Translations under genes and position numbers: made by a program
Assembly: GCA_036273715.1 (NCBI GenBank)
Contig: DASUHB010000005.1
Span: 1 to 64,000, forward strand
Reading direction: 5' to 3'
Origin: Gemmatimonadaceae bacterium
Lineage (GTDB): Bacteria > Gemmatimonadota > Gemmatimonadetes > Gemmatimonadales > Gemmatimonadaceae
DNA length: 64,000 nt
The notes under the pieces: model-generated
What the model was told of the DNA's origin: nothing
The model's database searches: none
Seen by the model: the letters and a program-made list of their open reading frames with translations, nothing else
Shown here: one piece after another, positions 56,448 through 64,000 of the stretch
Layout of the letters: each line of letters starts with the position of its first letter
Numbering within the stretch: the first letter of the stretch is position 1

Positions 56448-56534
56448 GTGGCCGGATCCTGGGTGGTCGCTGGACGGCTGTCTCGACTACAAAATGAATC
56501 TATTGTGCCGCGTCGGCCATCGGCAGGGACGCGG

Positions 56535-56906
56535 CTATTCAGGGGAGGCGGCAGCGCGCGCAAGAATCGCCGGCAATTGCGCGGCGAACGCCGATCGCGC
56601 GAGCACGACGCCCGCGCCGGCCTCGCGGCCGGCCTTGATCGCGTCGATATTGGTGTGGCCGGCGTAGGCAAGAATGGGCAGCGATTCGCCATGCGGTGTG
56701 GCGCGCAGCCGGCGGATGGCGGCCGACGCATCGATCGTGTCGGTTTCGAGGTCCACGATCGCCATCGATGGCGTCTCCTTGCCCAAGTGCCGCTCGAGCT
56801 GATCCATCGATTTTGCGACGCGCAGCGGGACGGACGCGTGGCGCGCGGCATCGTCGATGCGCGAGCGAAACAACAGATCGGAAATGACTAACAGAACCGG
56901 GCGCAT
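56535..56906 (-). CDS. Degenerate receiver-domain protein
   Basis: 123 residues with a CheY-like layout: LLVISDLLFRSRI (first strand), MAIVDLETDTID with a candidate Asp, ILAYAGHTNIDAIK and AGAGVVLARSAF. The acidic pair, the switch Thr and the conserved Lys are not in their usual form, so phosphorylation is doubtful. It probably acts as a pseudo-receiver scaffold. Confidence 0.65.
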   Translation of the reverse strand: MRPVLLVISDLLFRSRIDDAARHASVPLRVAKSMDQLERHLGKETPSMAIVDLETDTIDASAAIRRLRATPHGESLPILAYAGHTNIDAIKAGREAGAGVVLARSAFAAQLPAILARAAASPE

Positions 56907-56917
56907 GGGTCGACGGG

Positions 56918-57994
56918 CTACCGGCCGGTGTTGTGCTTGATCTCGCCGAGCAGGTCCGCCAGGTGGCTCTGCCAGATGGCCGCCAGGGTGTGCGTGCCGT
57001 GGCCGCGCGTCTTGTCGCTGGTCGGGATGAGCACGTACTGTCCGTGCGGTACCTTGGGCATGTCTCGTTCCATGACGCCTAACTTGGGCGGATTCACCTG
57101 GTCGTCCTCGGAGTTGACGGCAATGAGCGGCGCCTTGATGTCGCCCAGCTCGGGCTCCGGGTTATAATCGCGCGACGCCTCGAACGCGTAGATGTAGTCG
57201 TTGGCGTCTTCGTGCGCCATCACGCGCTCCATCCACGAGTCGATGTACGCGTCGGCCGATGCGGTGGTCGGGTAGTCCTTCTGTAGTTGGCGCGGCGAGC
57301 TCGTCATCATGAACAGCAGCTGCAGCGCCGCGCGCAGGCCGCGCGGCTGCGTCGTGTAATCGCCGCCGTGGTAGCCGGGATCGTCAGTGATGTCCTCGAC
57401 CATCATGTGCCGCATCATCCGGTTGCGGCCCGACATCGCGGTCGGCAGACTCGCCAGCGGCATGAGCCCGTCCATGAAATCCGGATACATCTCGCCCCAC
57501 ATCCAGGTGTGCATACCGCCCATGGACGTGCCCATGACGATGAGCAGATGGTTCACCTTGAGTCCCTTGGTGAGCATCTCGTATTGGGCGCGGATCATGT
57601 CGGCATAGTCGTATTTCGGAAAGTGCGCGTGCATCCCATCGCTCGGCTTGCTCGATTTGCCGTGGCCGATGCCGTCGGGGAGCACGATGTAGTACTTCGT
57701 GGTGTCGAGCAGCTGGCCCGGGCCGTAGAGCACGCCGGCGAACACGGGCGAGAGAAACTGGCGGCCGCTGCCCGTCGTGCCGTGCATGATGAGGACGGCG
57801 TTGGTGGTGAGGCCCTTCGCGTCGGTGCGGGGCTTGCCTAACGTCATCCAGTGCTGGCGGAGTTGCGGAAGCGTCTCGCCGTCGCTGAAATGGAAGTTCT
57901 CGATGGTGTAGTCGCCCTCCTGCTGCGCGCCCGCAGTGAGCGGCGCAACGGACGCCGCGATCGCGGCGGCGGCAAGCACGGCAATCCAACGCAT
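56918..57994 (-). CDS. Secreted alpha/beta hydrolase, homoserine acetyltransferase-like
   Basis: 358 residues from ATG 57994; signal peptide ends AAAAIAASVAPLTAGAQ. Nucleophile elbow VMGTSMGGMHTW, acid in VNSEDDQVNPP and His in TRGHGTHTL. The overall layout follows MetX, but export rules out the cytosolic methionine reaction, so a secreted esterase or acyltransferase is more likely. Confidence 0.85.
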   Translation of the reverse strand: MRWIAVLAAAAIAASVAPLTAGAQQEGDYTIENFHFSDGETLPQLRQHWMTLGKPRTDAKGLTTNAVLIMHGTTGSGRQFLSPVFAGVLYGPGQLLDTTKYYIVLPDGIGHGKSSKPSDGMHAHFPKYDYADMIRAQYEMLTKGLKVNHLLIVMGTSMGGMHTWMWGEMYPDFMDGLMPLASLPTAMSGRNRMMRHMMVEDITDDPGYHGGDYTTQPRGLRAALQLLFMMTSSPRQLQKDYPTTASADAYIDSWMERVMAHEDANDYIYAFEASRDYNPEPELGDIKAPLIAVNSEDDQVNPPKLGVMERDMPKVPHGQYVLIPTSDKTRGHGTHTLAAIWQSHLADLLGEIKHNTGR

Positions 57995-58086
57995 GACACG
58001 ACACTCCGGCCAAGAGAAACGCGGATCAAACGGACGGGGCGAGCACCGCCCGTTAGGCGGGCACGATCCGCATGCCCGGCGCACCG

Positions 58087-58773
58087 TCACTCGCCGCGCG
58101 CGACGCGCGCCGGCCGCATCTCCACACGCGACACCAGCGCACGATCGGGTTGGGCAATCACGTACCACACCGCCTCGGCCACGTCCGCCGGCGTCAACTT
58201 CCACGACGCGTTCCCCGCCGTGTGTCCGCCGAACTCCGTATCGACCGATCCCGGCATGACCACCGCGACGCGCACCCCCGCGTCGCGCACCTCGAGCATC
58301 AACGACTCCGTGAAGCCGATCACGGCGTGCTTCGTGGCCGCGTAGCAGGCGCCGCCGACGAACGAGTTGCGGCCGGCGAGCGAGCCGATGTTCACGATGG
58401 CGCCGCGCCGCCGCGCGAGCATGCCCGGCAGCACCGCGCGCGTCACATAGAACATGCCGTCGAGGTTCACCGACACCTGCCGCCGCCACTCGTCCACCGT
58501 GAGCTCGGCGATCGGCTTGATGATGCCGATGCCGGCGTTGTTCACCAGCACATCCACCTCGAGGGCGGCGAGCGCCGACGACACCGCCGCGTGGTCGGAC
58601 ACGTCGAGCACGATCGTGCGACACCGTCCCCCACGCGATTCGATGCCGCGCGCCACGTCGCCGAGCGCGTTCGCCGAACGCGCGACGGCGATGACCTCGT
58701 AGCGCTCGGCCAATCGCTCGGCGATCGCGCGGCCGATGCCACGCGACGCGCCGGTCACCAGCGCGACGCTCAC
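58087..58773 (-). CDS. Short-chain dehydrogenase/reductase
   Basis: 228 residues from GTG 58773, overlapping the peptidase stop. SDR pattern: ALVTGASRGIGRAIAE, VLDVSD, VLVNNAGIGI, IVNIGSLAG and the active site S...CYAATKHAV (Tyr-x-x-x-Lys). An NAD(P)-dependent oxidoreductase of unknown substrate. Last gene of the purA operon. Confidence 0.93.
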   Translation of the reverse strand: MSVALVTGASRGIGRAIAERLAERYEVIAVARSANALGDVARGIESRGGRCRTIVLDVSDHAAVSSALAALEVDVLVNNAGIGIIKPIAELTVDEWRRQVSVNLDGMFYVTRAVLPGMLARRRGAIVNIGSLAGRNSFVGGACYAATKHAVIGFTESLMLEVRDAGVRVAVVMPGSVDTEFGGHTAGNASWKLTPADVAEAVWYVIAQPDRALVSRVEMRPARVARGE

Positions 58774-60293
58774 GACGCGCTCACCAGCGCCTCGGTCGCC
58801 CGCACGAGCGGTTCGAACGTGAGCGGGCGGCGGGCGACGCGCTTCGCCAGCTCGTCGGCCAGCTCGCGCTGCCCTTCGGCGAAGAGCTCGGTGGCGATCC
58901 ACGGCCCCGCGCGCGGGTTGCGATACCAGTCGGCGTCGAAGCGGTCGCGGAGCGTTTCCGTTAGGAGCGCCTGGAGCTGCCACGCGCGCAGATAGCGCGC
59001 GGCGTAGAACCGCGGGTCGACATCGACGAACGCGTCGGCCGGATCGTAGCGGAACGACGTGCCGCGGCCGAGGCTCTCGACGTAGAGATCCGGCAGCGCG
59101 TCCCACGGGACCTCGCCGCCGTACAGGGCCACTTCGTACAACAGCTTCGAGCAATATCGGCGCAGGAACTGCAGCTCCTCGAAGCCGGCCGCGCGGAGAA
59201 ACGGGCAGACGTCGGCTTTGCCGAGCTCGGTGTAGCGTCGCAGCCACCCCGGATCGTGCAGCAGGTGGTCGCAGAGCATCGCGTACGACTCGGTCACCGA
59301 GTTGTCGCCTAACCAGCGAAACTCGAACGGGTAGTCGGGCCGCGTGTAGCCGAAATGCAGCGCGTGGCCGAGCTCGTGCAGGAAGGTGCGGTAATCGGAC
59401 TGGCCGCCGTGCGGCCGCAGCACCAGATACACCTCGGCCGGGACGCGCACGGGCGAGCAGAAGGCGCGCGAGCGCTTTCCGTCGCGTTCGGCTGCGTCGA
59501 CGATGATGTGGCCGTGGGCGGTGGCATCGAGGCCCATTTCGGCGATCTGGCGCTTGACGACGTCCTCGAGCGCGGAGGCGGGGAACGCGGCATCGAACTC
59601 GCGCGCGCGCAGGAGCGCGAGGGCGTCGGCGCGCGTGGCCTCGCGCGGGTCGATGCCTAACTTGTCCCGCACGCCTTCGCGGAAGACGTCGTCCCACATG
59701 GCCTGCGTCTCGCGCAGGAAGCCCTCGCATTGCGCCGCCAGCACCGGCAGGTCGATGCCGCTGATCTCGGCGAAGGTGGCGTTGTAGGTGGGGCCGATGC
59801 CTAACGCTTCGACCAGGTCCCGTTCGCGTTGGAACCGTTCCCGCTTGAGCGGCGCGAGCTCGGCCGCCACGAGTCGCGCCCGCGCCTGCTCCAGCGCCAG
59901 CCGGTCGCGGCGGTCGGCCGCGTTGGCGATGTCGATCGCGATCCGTTGGTACGGCACGCGGGTGCCATCGTGCAACGTCGCGACGGCGGTCGTCTCCCAC
60001 GCGATCTCGCGTTCGTCCAACGGGGCGAGCGCGCGAGAGACGCGCGTCTCGGCCACCCAGTCGAGCATCAGGCGCGCGGAGCGGCGGTCTTCGGTGCCCG
60101 GCGTCGTGCCGCGAAACGTCTCGCGGGTGAGATCGAGCGCATCGTCGCTCGTGAGCGCCGCGTGCCGCGCATAGATCGCCTGGAAGTGCGCGCCGGGCTG
60201 GAGGCCCGCCTGCGCGCGATAGTACTCGCGCGACAGCGACTCCATGAACGTCTCGCCCTCGCGGCGCAGCCCGTCGAGTGTGGGAGTGGTCAT
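58770..60293 (-). CDS. M3-like zinc metallopeptidase (oligopeptidase type)
   Basis: 507 residues, cytosolic. FLHELGHALHFGYTRPD gives the HExxH zinc site, with downstream glutamate NSVTESYAMLCDHLL as third ligand. The size matches compact M3/M2-like oligopeptidases. It overlaps glyS by ATGA at its start and the SDR gene by GTGA at its end. Confidence 0.85.
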   Translation of the reverse strand: MTTPTLDGLRREGETFMESLSREYYRAQAGLQPGAHFQAIYARHAALTSDDALDLTRETFRGTTPGTEDRRSARLMLDWVAETRVSRALAPLDEREIAWETTAVATLHDGTRVPYQRIAIDIANAADRRDRLALEQARARLVAAELAPLKRERFQRERDLVEALGIGPTYNATFAEISGIDLPVLAAQCEGFLRETQAMWDDVFREGVRDKLGIDPREATRADALALLRAREFDAAFPASALEDVVKRQIAEMGLDATAHGHIIVDAAERDGKRSRAFCSPVRVPAEVYLVLRPHGGQSDYRTFLHELGHALHFGYTRPDYPFEFRWLGDNSVTESYAMLCDHLLHDPGWLRRYTELGKADVCPFLRAAGFEELQFLRRYCSKLLYEVALYGGEVPWDALPDLYVESLGRGTSFRYDPADAFVDVDPRFYAARYLRAWQLQALLTETLRDRFDADWYRNPRAGPWIATELFAEGQRELADELAKRVARRPLTFEPLVRATEALVSAS

Positions 60294-61645
60294 CGCGCCA
60301 GGCGCTCCTCGAGCACCGAGCGCAGCTGGTCCGCGCTCACGCGATCCTGCGCCAGCGTGTCGCGATCGCGGATGGTGACGGTGTGGTCGCTCGTGGACTG
60401 GCCGTCCACCGTGATGCAGAACGGCGTTCCGACTTCATCCTGGCGACGATAGCGGCGGCCGATGGCGCCCGCTTCATCGTAGAATACCGGAAACCGCGGG
60501 CGCAGATCCGCGGCGATGCGCGAGGCCATCTCGGGCATCCCATCCTTTTTGACTAACGGGAAGATTCCGGCTTTGACCGGTGAGAGCGACGGGTGAATGG
60601 CGAGGACGGTGCGTCCTTCCGATTCGCCGGGCACCGACTCCTCCCGGTAGCCGTTGATGAGTACCGCCAGCGTCGTGCGGTCGGCGCCGACCGACGTTTC
60701 GACCACGTAGGGCGTGTAGCGCCGGTTGTTCGGCTGGTCCACGTACTCGAGCTTCTTGCCCGAATACTCGGCGTGCCGGGTGAGGTCGAAGTCGCCGCGG
60801 TTGTGGACGCCCTCGATCTCCTGGAAGCCCAACGTGCCGCCGAAATCGAACTGGACGTCGAAGGCCGCGCGCGCATAGTGCGCGAGCTCCTCCGCCGTGT
60901 GTTGATGGAACTGGAGCCGCGTCCGGTCGAGGCCTAACGAAAGGTGCCACTGCATGCGCTGCTCCTTCCAGTACTCGAACCACGTCATGTCCGTGCCCGG
61001 CTCGACGAAGAACTGCATCTCCATCTGCTCGAACTCGCGCGTCCGGAAAATGAAATTCCCGGGCGTGATCTCGTTGCGGAACGCCTTGCCGATCTGCGCG
61101 ATGCCGAAGGGGATCTTCTGGCGCGTCGACTGCTGCACGTTGACGAAGTTGACGTAGATGCCCTGCGCGGTTTCGGGCCGCAGGTAGACGATGGATGCCG
61201 TGTCTTCGACCGGCCCCATGAACGTCTTGAACATCAGATTGAACTGGCGCGGCGCGCTCAAGGTGCCCTTCATGCCGCACGACGGGCACTGCGCATCCGG
61301 TGCGCCGGGTTCGCCCTTGATGCGCGGGTCGTCGGCGCGGAAGCGCTTCTTGCAGTTGCGGCAGTCGACGAGCGGGTCGACGAAGCCGGCCACGTGGCCG
61401 CTGGCTTCCCAGACGCGCGGGTGCATGAGGATCGCGGCGTCCAGGCCCTCGATGTCGTCGCGGGCGCGGACCATGGCGTGCCACCAGCGGTCCTTGATGT
61501 TCTTCTTGAGCTCGACGCCTAACGGTCCGTAGTCCCACACCGAGCCGGTGCCGCCGTAGATCTCGGACGACTGGAAGATGAACCCGCGGCGCTTGCACAG
61601 CGACACGAGGCGGTCCATCACGTCGGGATGTTTTTCGTTAGGCAT
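60290..61645 (-). CDS. glyQS: Glycyl-tRNA synthetase (dimeric, eukaryote-like type)
   Basis: 451 residues from ATG 61645; its first codons are Met-Pro-Asn with the GCCTAACG word. Class II motifs: GGTGSVWDYGPLGVELKKN, a zinc finger (CRNCKKRF...CPSCG), VYLRPETAQGIYVNF (motif 2 region), GIAQIGKAFRNEITPGNF and a C-terminal anticodon-binding domain. It charges tRNA-Gly. Alpha-2 type, so no separate alpha and beta subunits are needed. Confidence 0.95.
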   Translation of the reverse strand: MPNEKHPDVMDRLVSLCKRRGFIFQSSEIYGGTGSVWDYGPLGVELKKNIKDRWWHAMVRARDDIEGLDAAILMHPRVWEASGHVAGFVDPLVDCRNCKKRFRADDPRIKGEPGAPDAQCPSCGMKGTLSAPRQFNLMFKTFMGPVEDTASIVYLRPETAQGIYVNFVNVQQSTRQKIPFGIAQIGKAFRNEITPGNFIFRTREFEQMEMQFFVEPGTDMTWFEYWKEQRMQWHLSLGLDRTRLQFHQHTAEELAHYARAAFDVQFDFGGTLGFQEIEGVHNRGDFDLTRHAEYSGKKLEYVDQPNNRRYTPYVVETSVGADRTTLAVLINGYREESVPGESEGRTVLAIHPSLSPVKAGIFPLVKKDGMPEMASRIAADLRPRFPVFYDEAGAIGRRYRRQDEVGTPFCITVDGQSTSDHTVTIRDRDTLAQDRVSADQLRSVLEERLAR

Positions 61646-61671
61646 GAGCGTCGGGACGGGAGCGACTGGAT

Positions 61672-62670
61672 TCACGGCATCTCCGTGAGGCGGCGCGCGA
61701 TCAGATCGCCGTGGAAGCGGCCGTTTTCGATGAACGTCTTGTTGGCGTCGTTGCCCGACGCGATCACCCCGGCGATGAACACGCCGGGCACGCCCGTCTC
61801 CATGGTGGCCGGATCGTGCGCCGGGATGCCCGTCCTGGCGTCGATCGGCACCTCGAGCTGCACCAGCAGCTCGGCGTTGGGCTGATAGCCCACCATGAGA
61901 TACACGTGATCGGCGCGCACGCGGTCGACTCCGTTGGGCGTCTCGAGCTCCACGTGCTCGGGCGTGATCGCGCGCACGCGCGACGAGAACCGCGCGCCGA
62001 TGCTGCCTTCCTTGATGCGGTTGGTGATGTCCGGCAGCACCCACGGCTTGATGTTGTGGTCCAGCTGCGGCAGGAAGTGCACGATCGTCGCGCGCGCGCC
62101 GGAGCGATAGAGGTCGAGCGCCGCTTCCACCGCCGAGTTGCCGCCGCCGACCACGACGACATCCTGACGGAACGCCCAATGCCCCTCGGTGAAGAGGTGC
62201 GTGACGTGCGGCAGATCCTCGCCCGGCACGTCGAGGCGATTGGGGTGGCCGAAGTAGCCGGTCGCGATCACCACGGCGCGGGCGCGTGTCTCCTTGCGCA
62301 CGCCGTGGCGCGTCCGCGACTCGATCGCGAACGCATCATCGCAGCGCCGGATGCGTTCGACGTTCTCGTATTGCCTAACGTCGAGATCGAACATCGTCGT
62401 CACCGCACGATAATACGCGAGCGCGTCGCGGCGCGTCGGTTTCTCGGCGGCGACGATGAACGGCACCCCGCCGATCGACAACCGCTCCGGCGTCGAGAAA
62501 AACGTGATGTACGTCGGATAGCCGGCGACGCCGCTCACGACGCACGAGCGGTCGATGATCACCGCGCGCAGGCCCGCCCGCTTGAACGCGATGCCCGCCG
62601 CGAGTCCGCACGGACCGGCGCCGACGATGACGGCATCGAGCCGCTCTGCCACGCCCGTTGCTCCGCTCAC
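61672..62670 (-). CDS. ypdA: YpdA-type FAD/NADPH bacillithiol-disulfide reductase-like
   Basis: 332 residues from GTG 62670 overlapping the purA stop. FAD site AVIVGAGPCGLAAGIAFKRAG, ITFFSTPERLSIGGVPF, NADPH site VVVVGGGNSAVEAALDLYR and GVFIAGVIASGNDAN. It is thioredoxin-reductase-like but lacks a CxxC pair, as YpdA does. It suggests that the organism uses bacillithiol. Confidence 0.85.
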   Translation of the reverse strand: MSGATGVAERLDAVIVGAGPCGLAAGIAFKRAGLRAVIIDRSCVVSGVAGYPTYITFFSTPERLSIGGVPFIVAAEKPTRRDALAYYRAVTTMFDLDVRQYENVERIRRCDDAFAIESRTRHGVRKETRARAVVIATGYFGHPNRLDVPGEDLPHVTHLFTEGHWAFRQDVVVVGGGNSAVEAALDLYRSGARATIVHFLPQLDHNIKPWVLPDITNRIKEGSIGARFSSRVRAITPEHVELETPNGVDRVRADHVYLMVGYQPNAELLVQLEVPIDARTGIPAHDPATMETGVPGVFIAGVIASGNDANKTFIENGRFHGDLIARRLTEMP

Positions 62671-63977
62671 GCGATGCCGATGATCTGGTCGCGGCGCGTC
62701 CCCACGCTCACGTACGCGATCGGCGTGTCCGCCAGCTCGCGGATGCGGTCCAGATACCGGCGCGCCGCCGCCGGCAAATCCTCGACGCGACGCGCCCCCG
62801 CCGTGCTGCTCTTCCAACCCTCGAACCACTCGTAGCGCGGCGTCACCCGCTCGAGCAGCACGAGGTCCCCGGGGAACTCGTCGTACACATCGCCCCCGTC
62901 TTCATACGCCGTGCAGAGACCGATGCGGTCCAGCGTGTCGAGCACGTCGAGCTTCGTCACCGCCAGCCCCGTGAGACCGTTCACCCGGGCCGCATAGCGC
63001 ACGACGACGGCATCGAACCAGCCGCAGCGCCGCGGACGGCCCGTGGTCGCGCCGAACTCATTGCCTAACTTGCGCACCACCGCGCCCAACGGCTCCTCGA
63101 GCTCCGTCGGCAGCGGCCCGTTGCCGACCCGCGTCGTGTACGCTTTCACGACGCCTAACACAGCGTCGATCGAGGTCGGCGCCAGGCCCGCCCCCGTCGC
63201 CGCGCCGCCCGACGTCGTGCTGCTCGACGTGACGAACGGATACGTCCCGTGATCCACGTCCAGCAGCGACCCCTGCGCGCCCTCGAGCAGCACCGCCGCG
63301 CCCGCACGCCGCGCGCGATGCACCGCCAAGCCAACATCGTCGGCCAACACCAACAGACGCGGCGCCAACCGCTCGAGCAGCGCCACCGTGTCTTCAGCGT
63401 TCGCGCGCTTGTCCGATCCGGATGCCGCCAGTTGGGCATTCGCATGCTCGATACCGCCCTTCACCAGCTCGCGCAGCCGGTCCAGGTGCCGCAGGTCCTG
63501 CACGCGTATGCCGCGGCGCGCCACTTTGTCCTCGTACGCCGGACCGATGCCGCGACCGGTCGTGCCGATCGCACGACTCGCCGCACTCTCGCAGTCGACC
63601 AGTTTGTGGTACGGCAGCACCAGGTGCGCGCGATCGCTCACGTAAAGACGCCCTTCGACATCCACACCGTCGCGCACCAACTCGTCGATCTCCGTGAACA
63701 AGGTGTCGGGATCGAGCACCACGCCGTTGCCGATGGCGCACCGCACGCCCGGGTGCAGAATGCCGCTCGGAATCTGGTGCAGCACGAACTGCCGCCCGCC
63801 CAGGTGCACCGTGTGTCCCGCGTTCGCGCCGCCCTGGTATCGCACGACCCAGTCGGCGCGCTCGGCGATCACGTCGACGAGCTTCCCTTTGCCTTCATCG
63901 CCCCACTGGGCGCCAACGACACACAACGTTCGCACTTCGGAGTCGAACATGACCCAGGGCTCGAGACGACGAGACAT
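62667..63977 (-). CDS. purA: Adenylosuccinate synthetase
   Basis: 436 residues from ATG 63977, or 427 from ATG 63950; neither start has a strong ribosome site. Motifs: VVGAQWGDEGKGKLVDV, QGGANAGHTV, IGTTGRGIGPAYEDKVARRGI, LLEGAQGSLLDVDHGTYPFVT, TRVGNGPLPTEL and VTKLDVLD. It joins IMP and aspartate with GTP hydrolysis, the first step to AMP. First gene of a five-gene minus-strand operon. Confidence 0.97.
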   Translation of the reverse strand: MSRRLEPWVMFDSEVRTLCVVGAQWGDEGKGKLVDVIAERADWVVRYQGGANAGHTVHLGGRQFVLHQIPSGILHPGVRCAIGNGVVLDPDTLFTEIDELVRDGVDVEGRLYVSDRAHLVLPYHKLVDCESAASRAIGTTGRGIGPAYEDKVARRGIRVQDLRHLDRLRELVKGGIEHANAQLAASGSDKRANAEDTVALLERLAPRLLVLADDVGLAVHRARRAGAAVLLEGAQGSLLDVDHGTYPFVTSSSTTSGGAATGAGLAPTSIDAVLGVVKAYTTRVGNGPLPTELEEPLGAVVRKLGNEFGATTGRPRRCGWFDAVVVRYAARVNGLTGLAVTKLDVLDTLDRIGLCTAYEDGGDVYDEFPGDLVLLERVTPRYEWFEGWKSSTAGARRVEDLPAAARRYLDRIRELADTPIAYVSVGTRRDQIIGIA

Positions 63978-64000
63978 TTTCGCTTGACGGACTCGGCAGT

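Larger units (their letters stand above)
1..64000. repeat. Dispersed GCCTAAC / GTTAGGC word
   Basis: The hexamer CCTAAC and its complement GTTAGG occur roughly 100 times by eye, usually as GCCTAAC and often as GCCTAACG. Composition alone at about 66% GC would give about 20 hexamers. Examples are 18804, 22803, 28290, 31311, 35871, 41007, 47700, 51041, 59657 and 63154 in one orientation, and 32238, 34108, 37135, 38845, 43823, 46635 and 55818 in the other. Most copies lie inside coding sequence. They are read as Leu-Gly (TTA GGC), Pro-Asn (CCT AAC), Leu-Thr (CTA ACG) or Val-Arg (GTT AGG). Copies are unpaired and have no fixed spacing. Confidence 0.8.

Overview
The window is GC-rich, densely coded bacterial DNA. 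I infer a soil-type member of the Gemmatimonadota, or a close relative. The grounds are high GC, a B12-dependent ribonucleotide reductase, secreted TolB/beta-barrel metalloproteases, many Ser/Thr kinases, and operons packed with 4-bp ATGA/GTGA overlaps. The phylum assignment is an inference; the gene content is read directly. No rRNA, tRNA, CRISPR array or transposase was recognised.

Region A (1 to about 18.6 kb) is an accessory, defence-type island. It begins with the 5' part of a TM0106-type RecB-like nuclease gene that runs off the left edge. Next come a DUF488 gene with a partner, a short plus-strand set (membrane ORF, unknown ORF, nuclease-like ORF) leading into a roughly 1.7k-residue STAND-type NTPase with an N-terminal nuclease-like domain, and a modified-DNA restriction pair (EVE-containing McrB-like GTPase plus DUF2357/PD-(D/E)XK protein). 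A tiny helix-turn-helix gene lies opposite a small ORF with a near-perfect sigma70 promoter. Last is a visibly lower-GC cassette: a GNAT-ASCH fusion, a long dCTP-deaminase-family protein and a P-loop kinase.

Region B (18.6 to 64 kb) is housekeeping-like chromosome. It holds nrdJ interrupted by two inteins at active-site positions; a lipoprotein followed by an unusual tandem repeat block and an XRE/small-membrane-protein operon; a PLP decarboxylase; a gamma-carbonic anhydrase; and a secreted metalloprotease with an amidase. A signalling operon follows (FHA, Ser/Thr kinase, PP2C phosphatase, FHA-serine protease). Then come a MurNAc recycling operon (murQ-anmK-nagZ-like), gamma-glutamyltransferase, a cytosolic histidine kinase with response regulator, ccdA, a TIGR00300 protein, priA, and an enolase-superfamily epimerase with a second kinase and an orphan GvpL/GvpF-like protein. 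The right end has a histone-deacetylase-like hydrolase, a MetX-like secreted hydrolase and a five-gene purA-ypdA-glyS-peptidase-SDR operon.

The strongest unexplained signal is a short non-palindromic word, GCCTAAC (reverse GTTAGGC), often extended to GCCTAACG. I count about 100 copies of its CCTAAC core by eye. It lies mostly inside genes, in both orientations, and imposes the otherwise rare leucine codon TTA before glycine. It is about half as dense in the accessory island as in the rest of the window.
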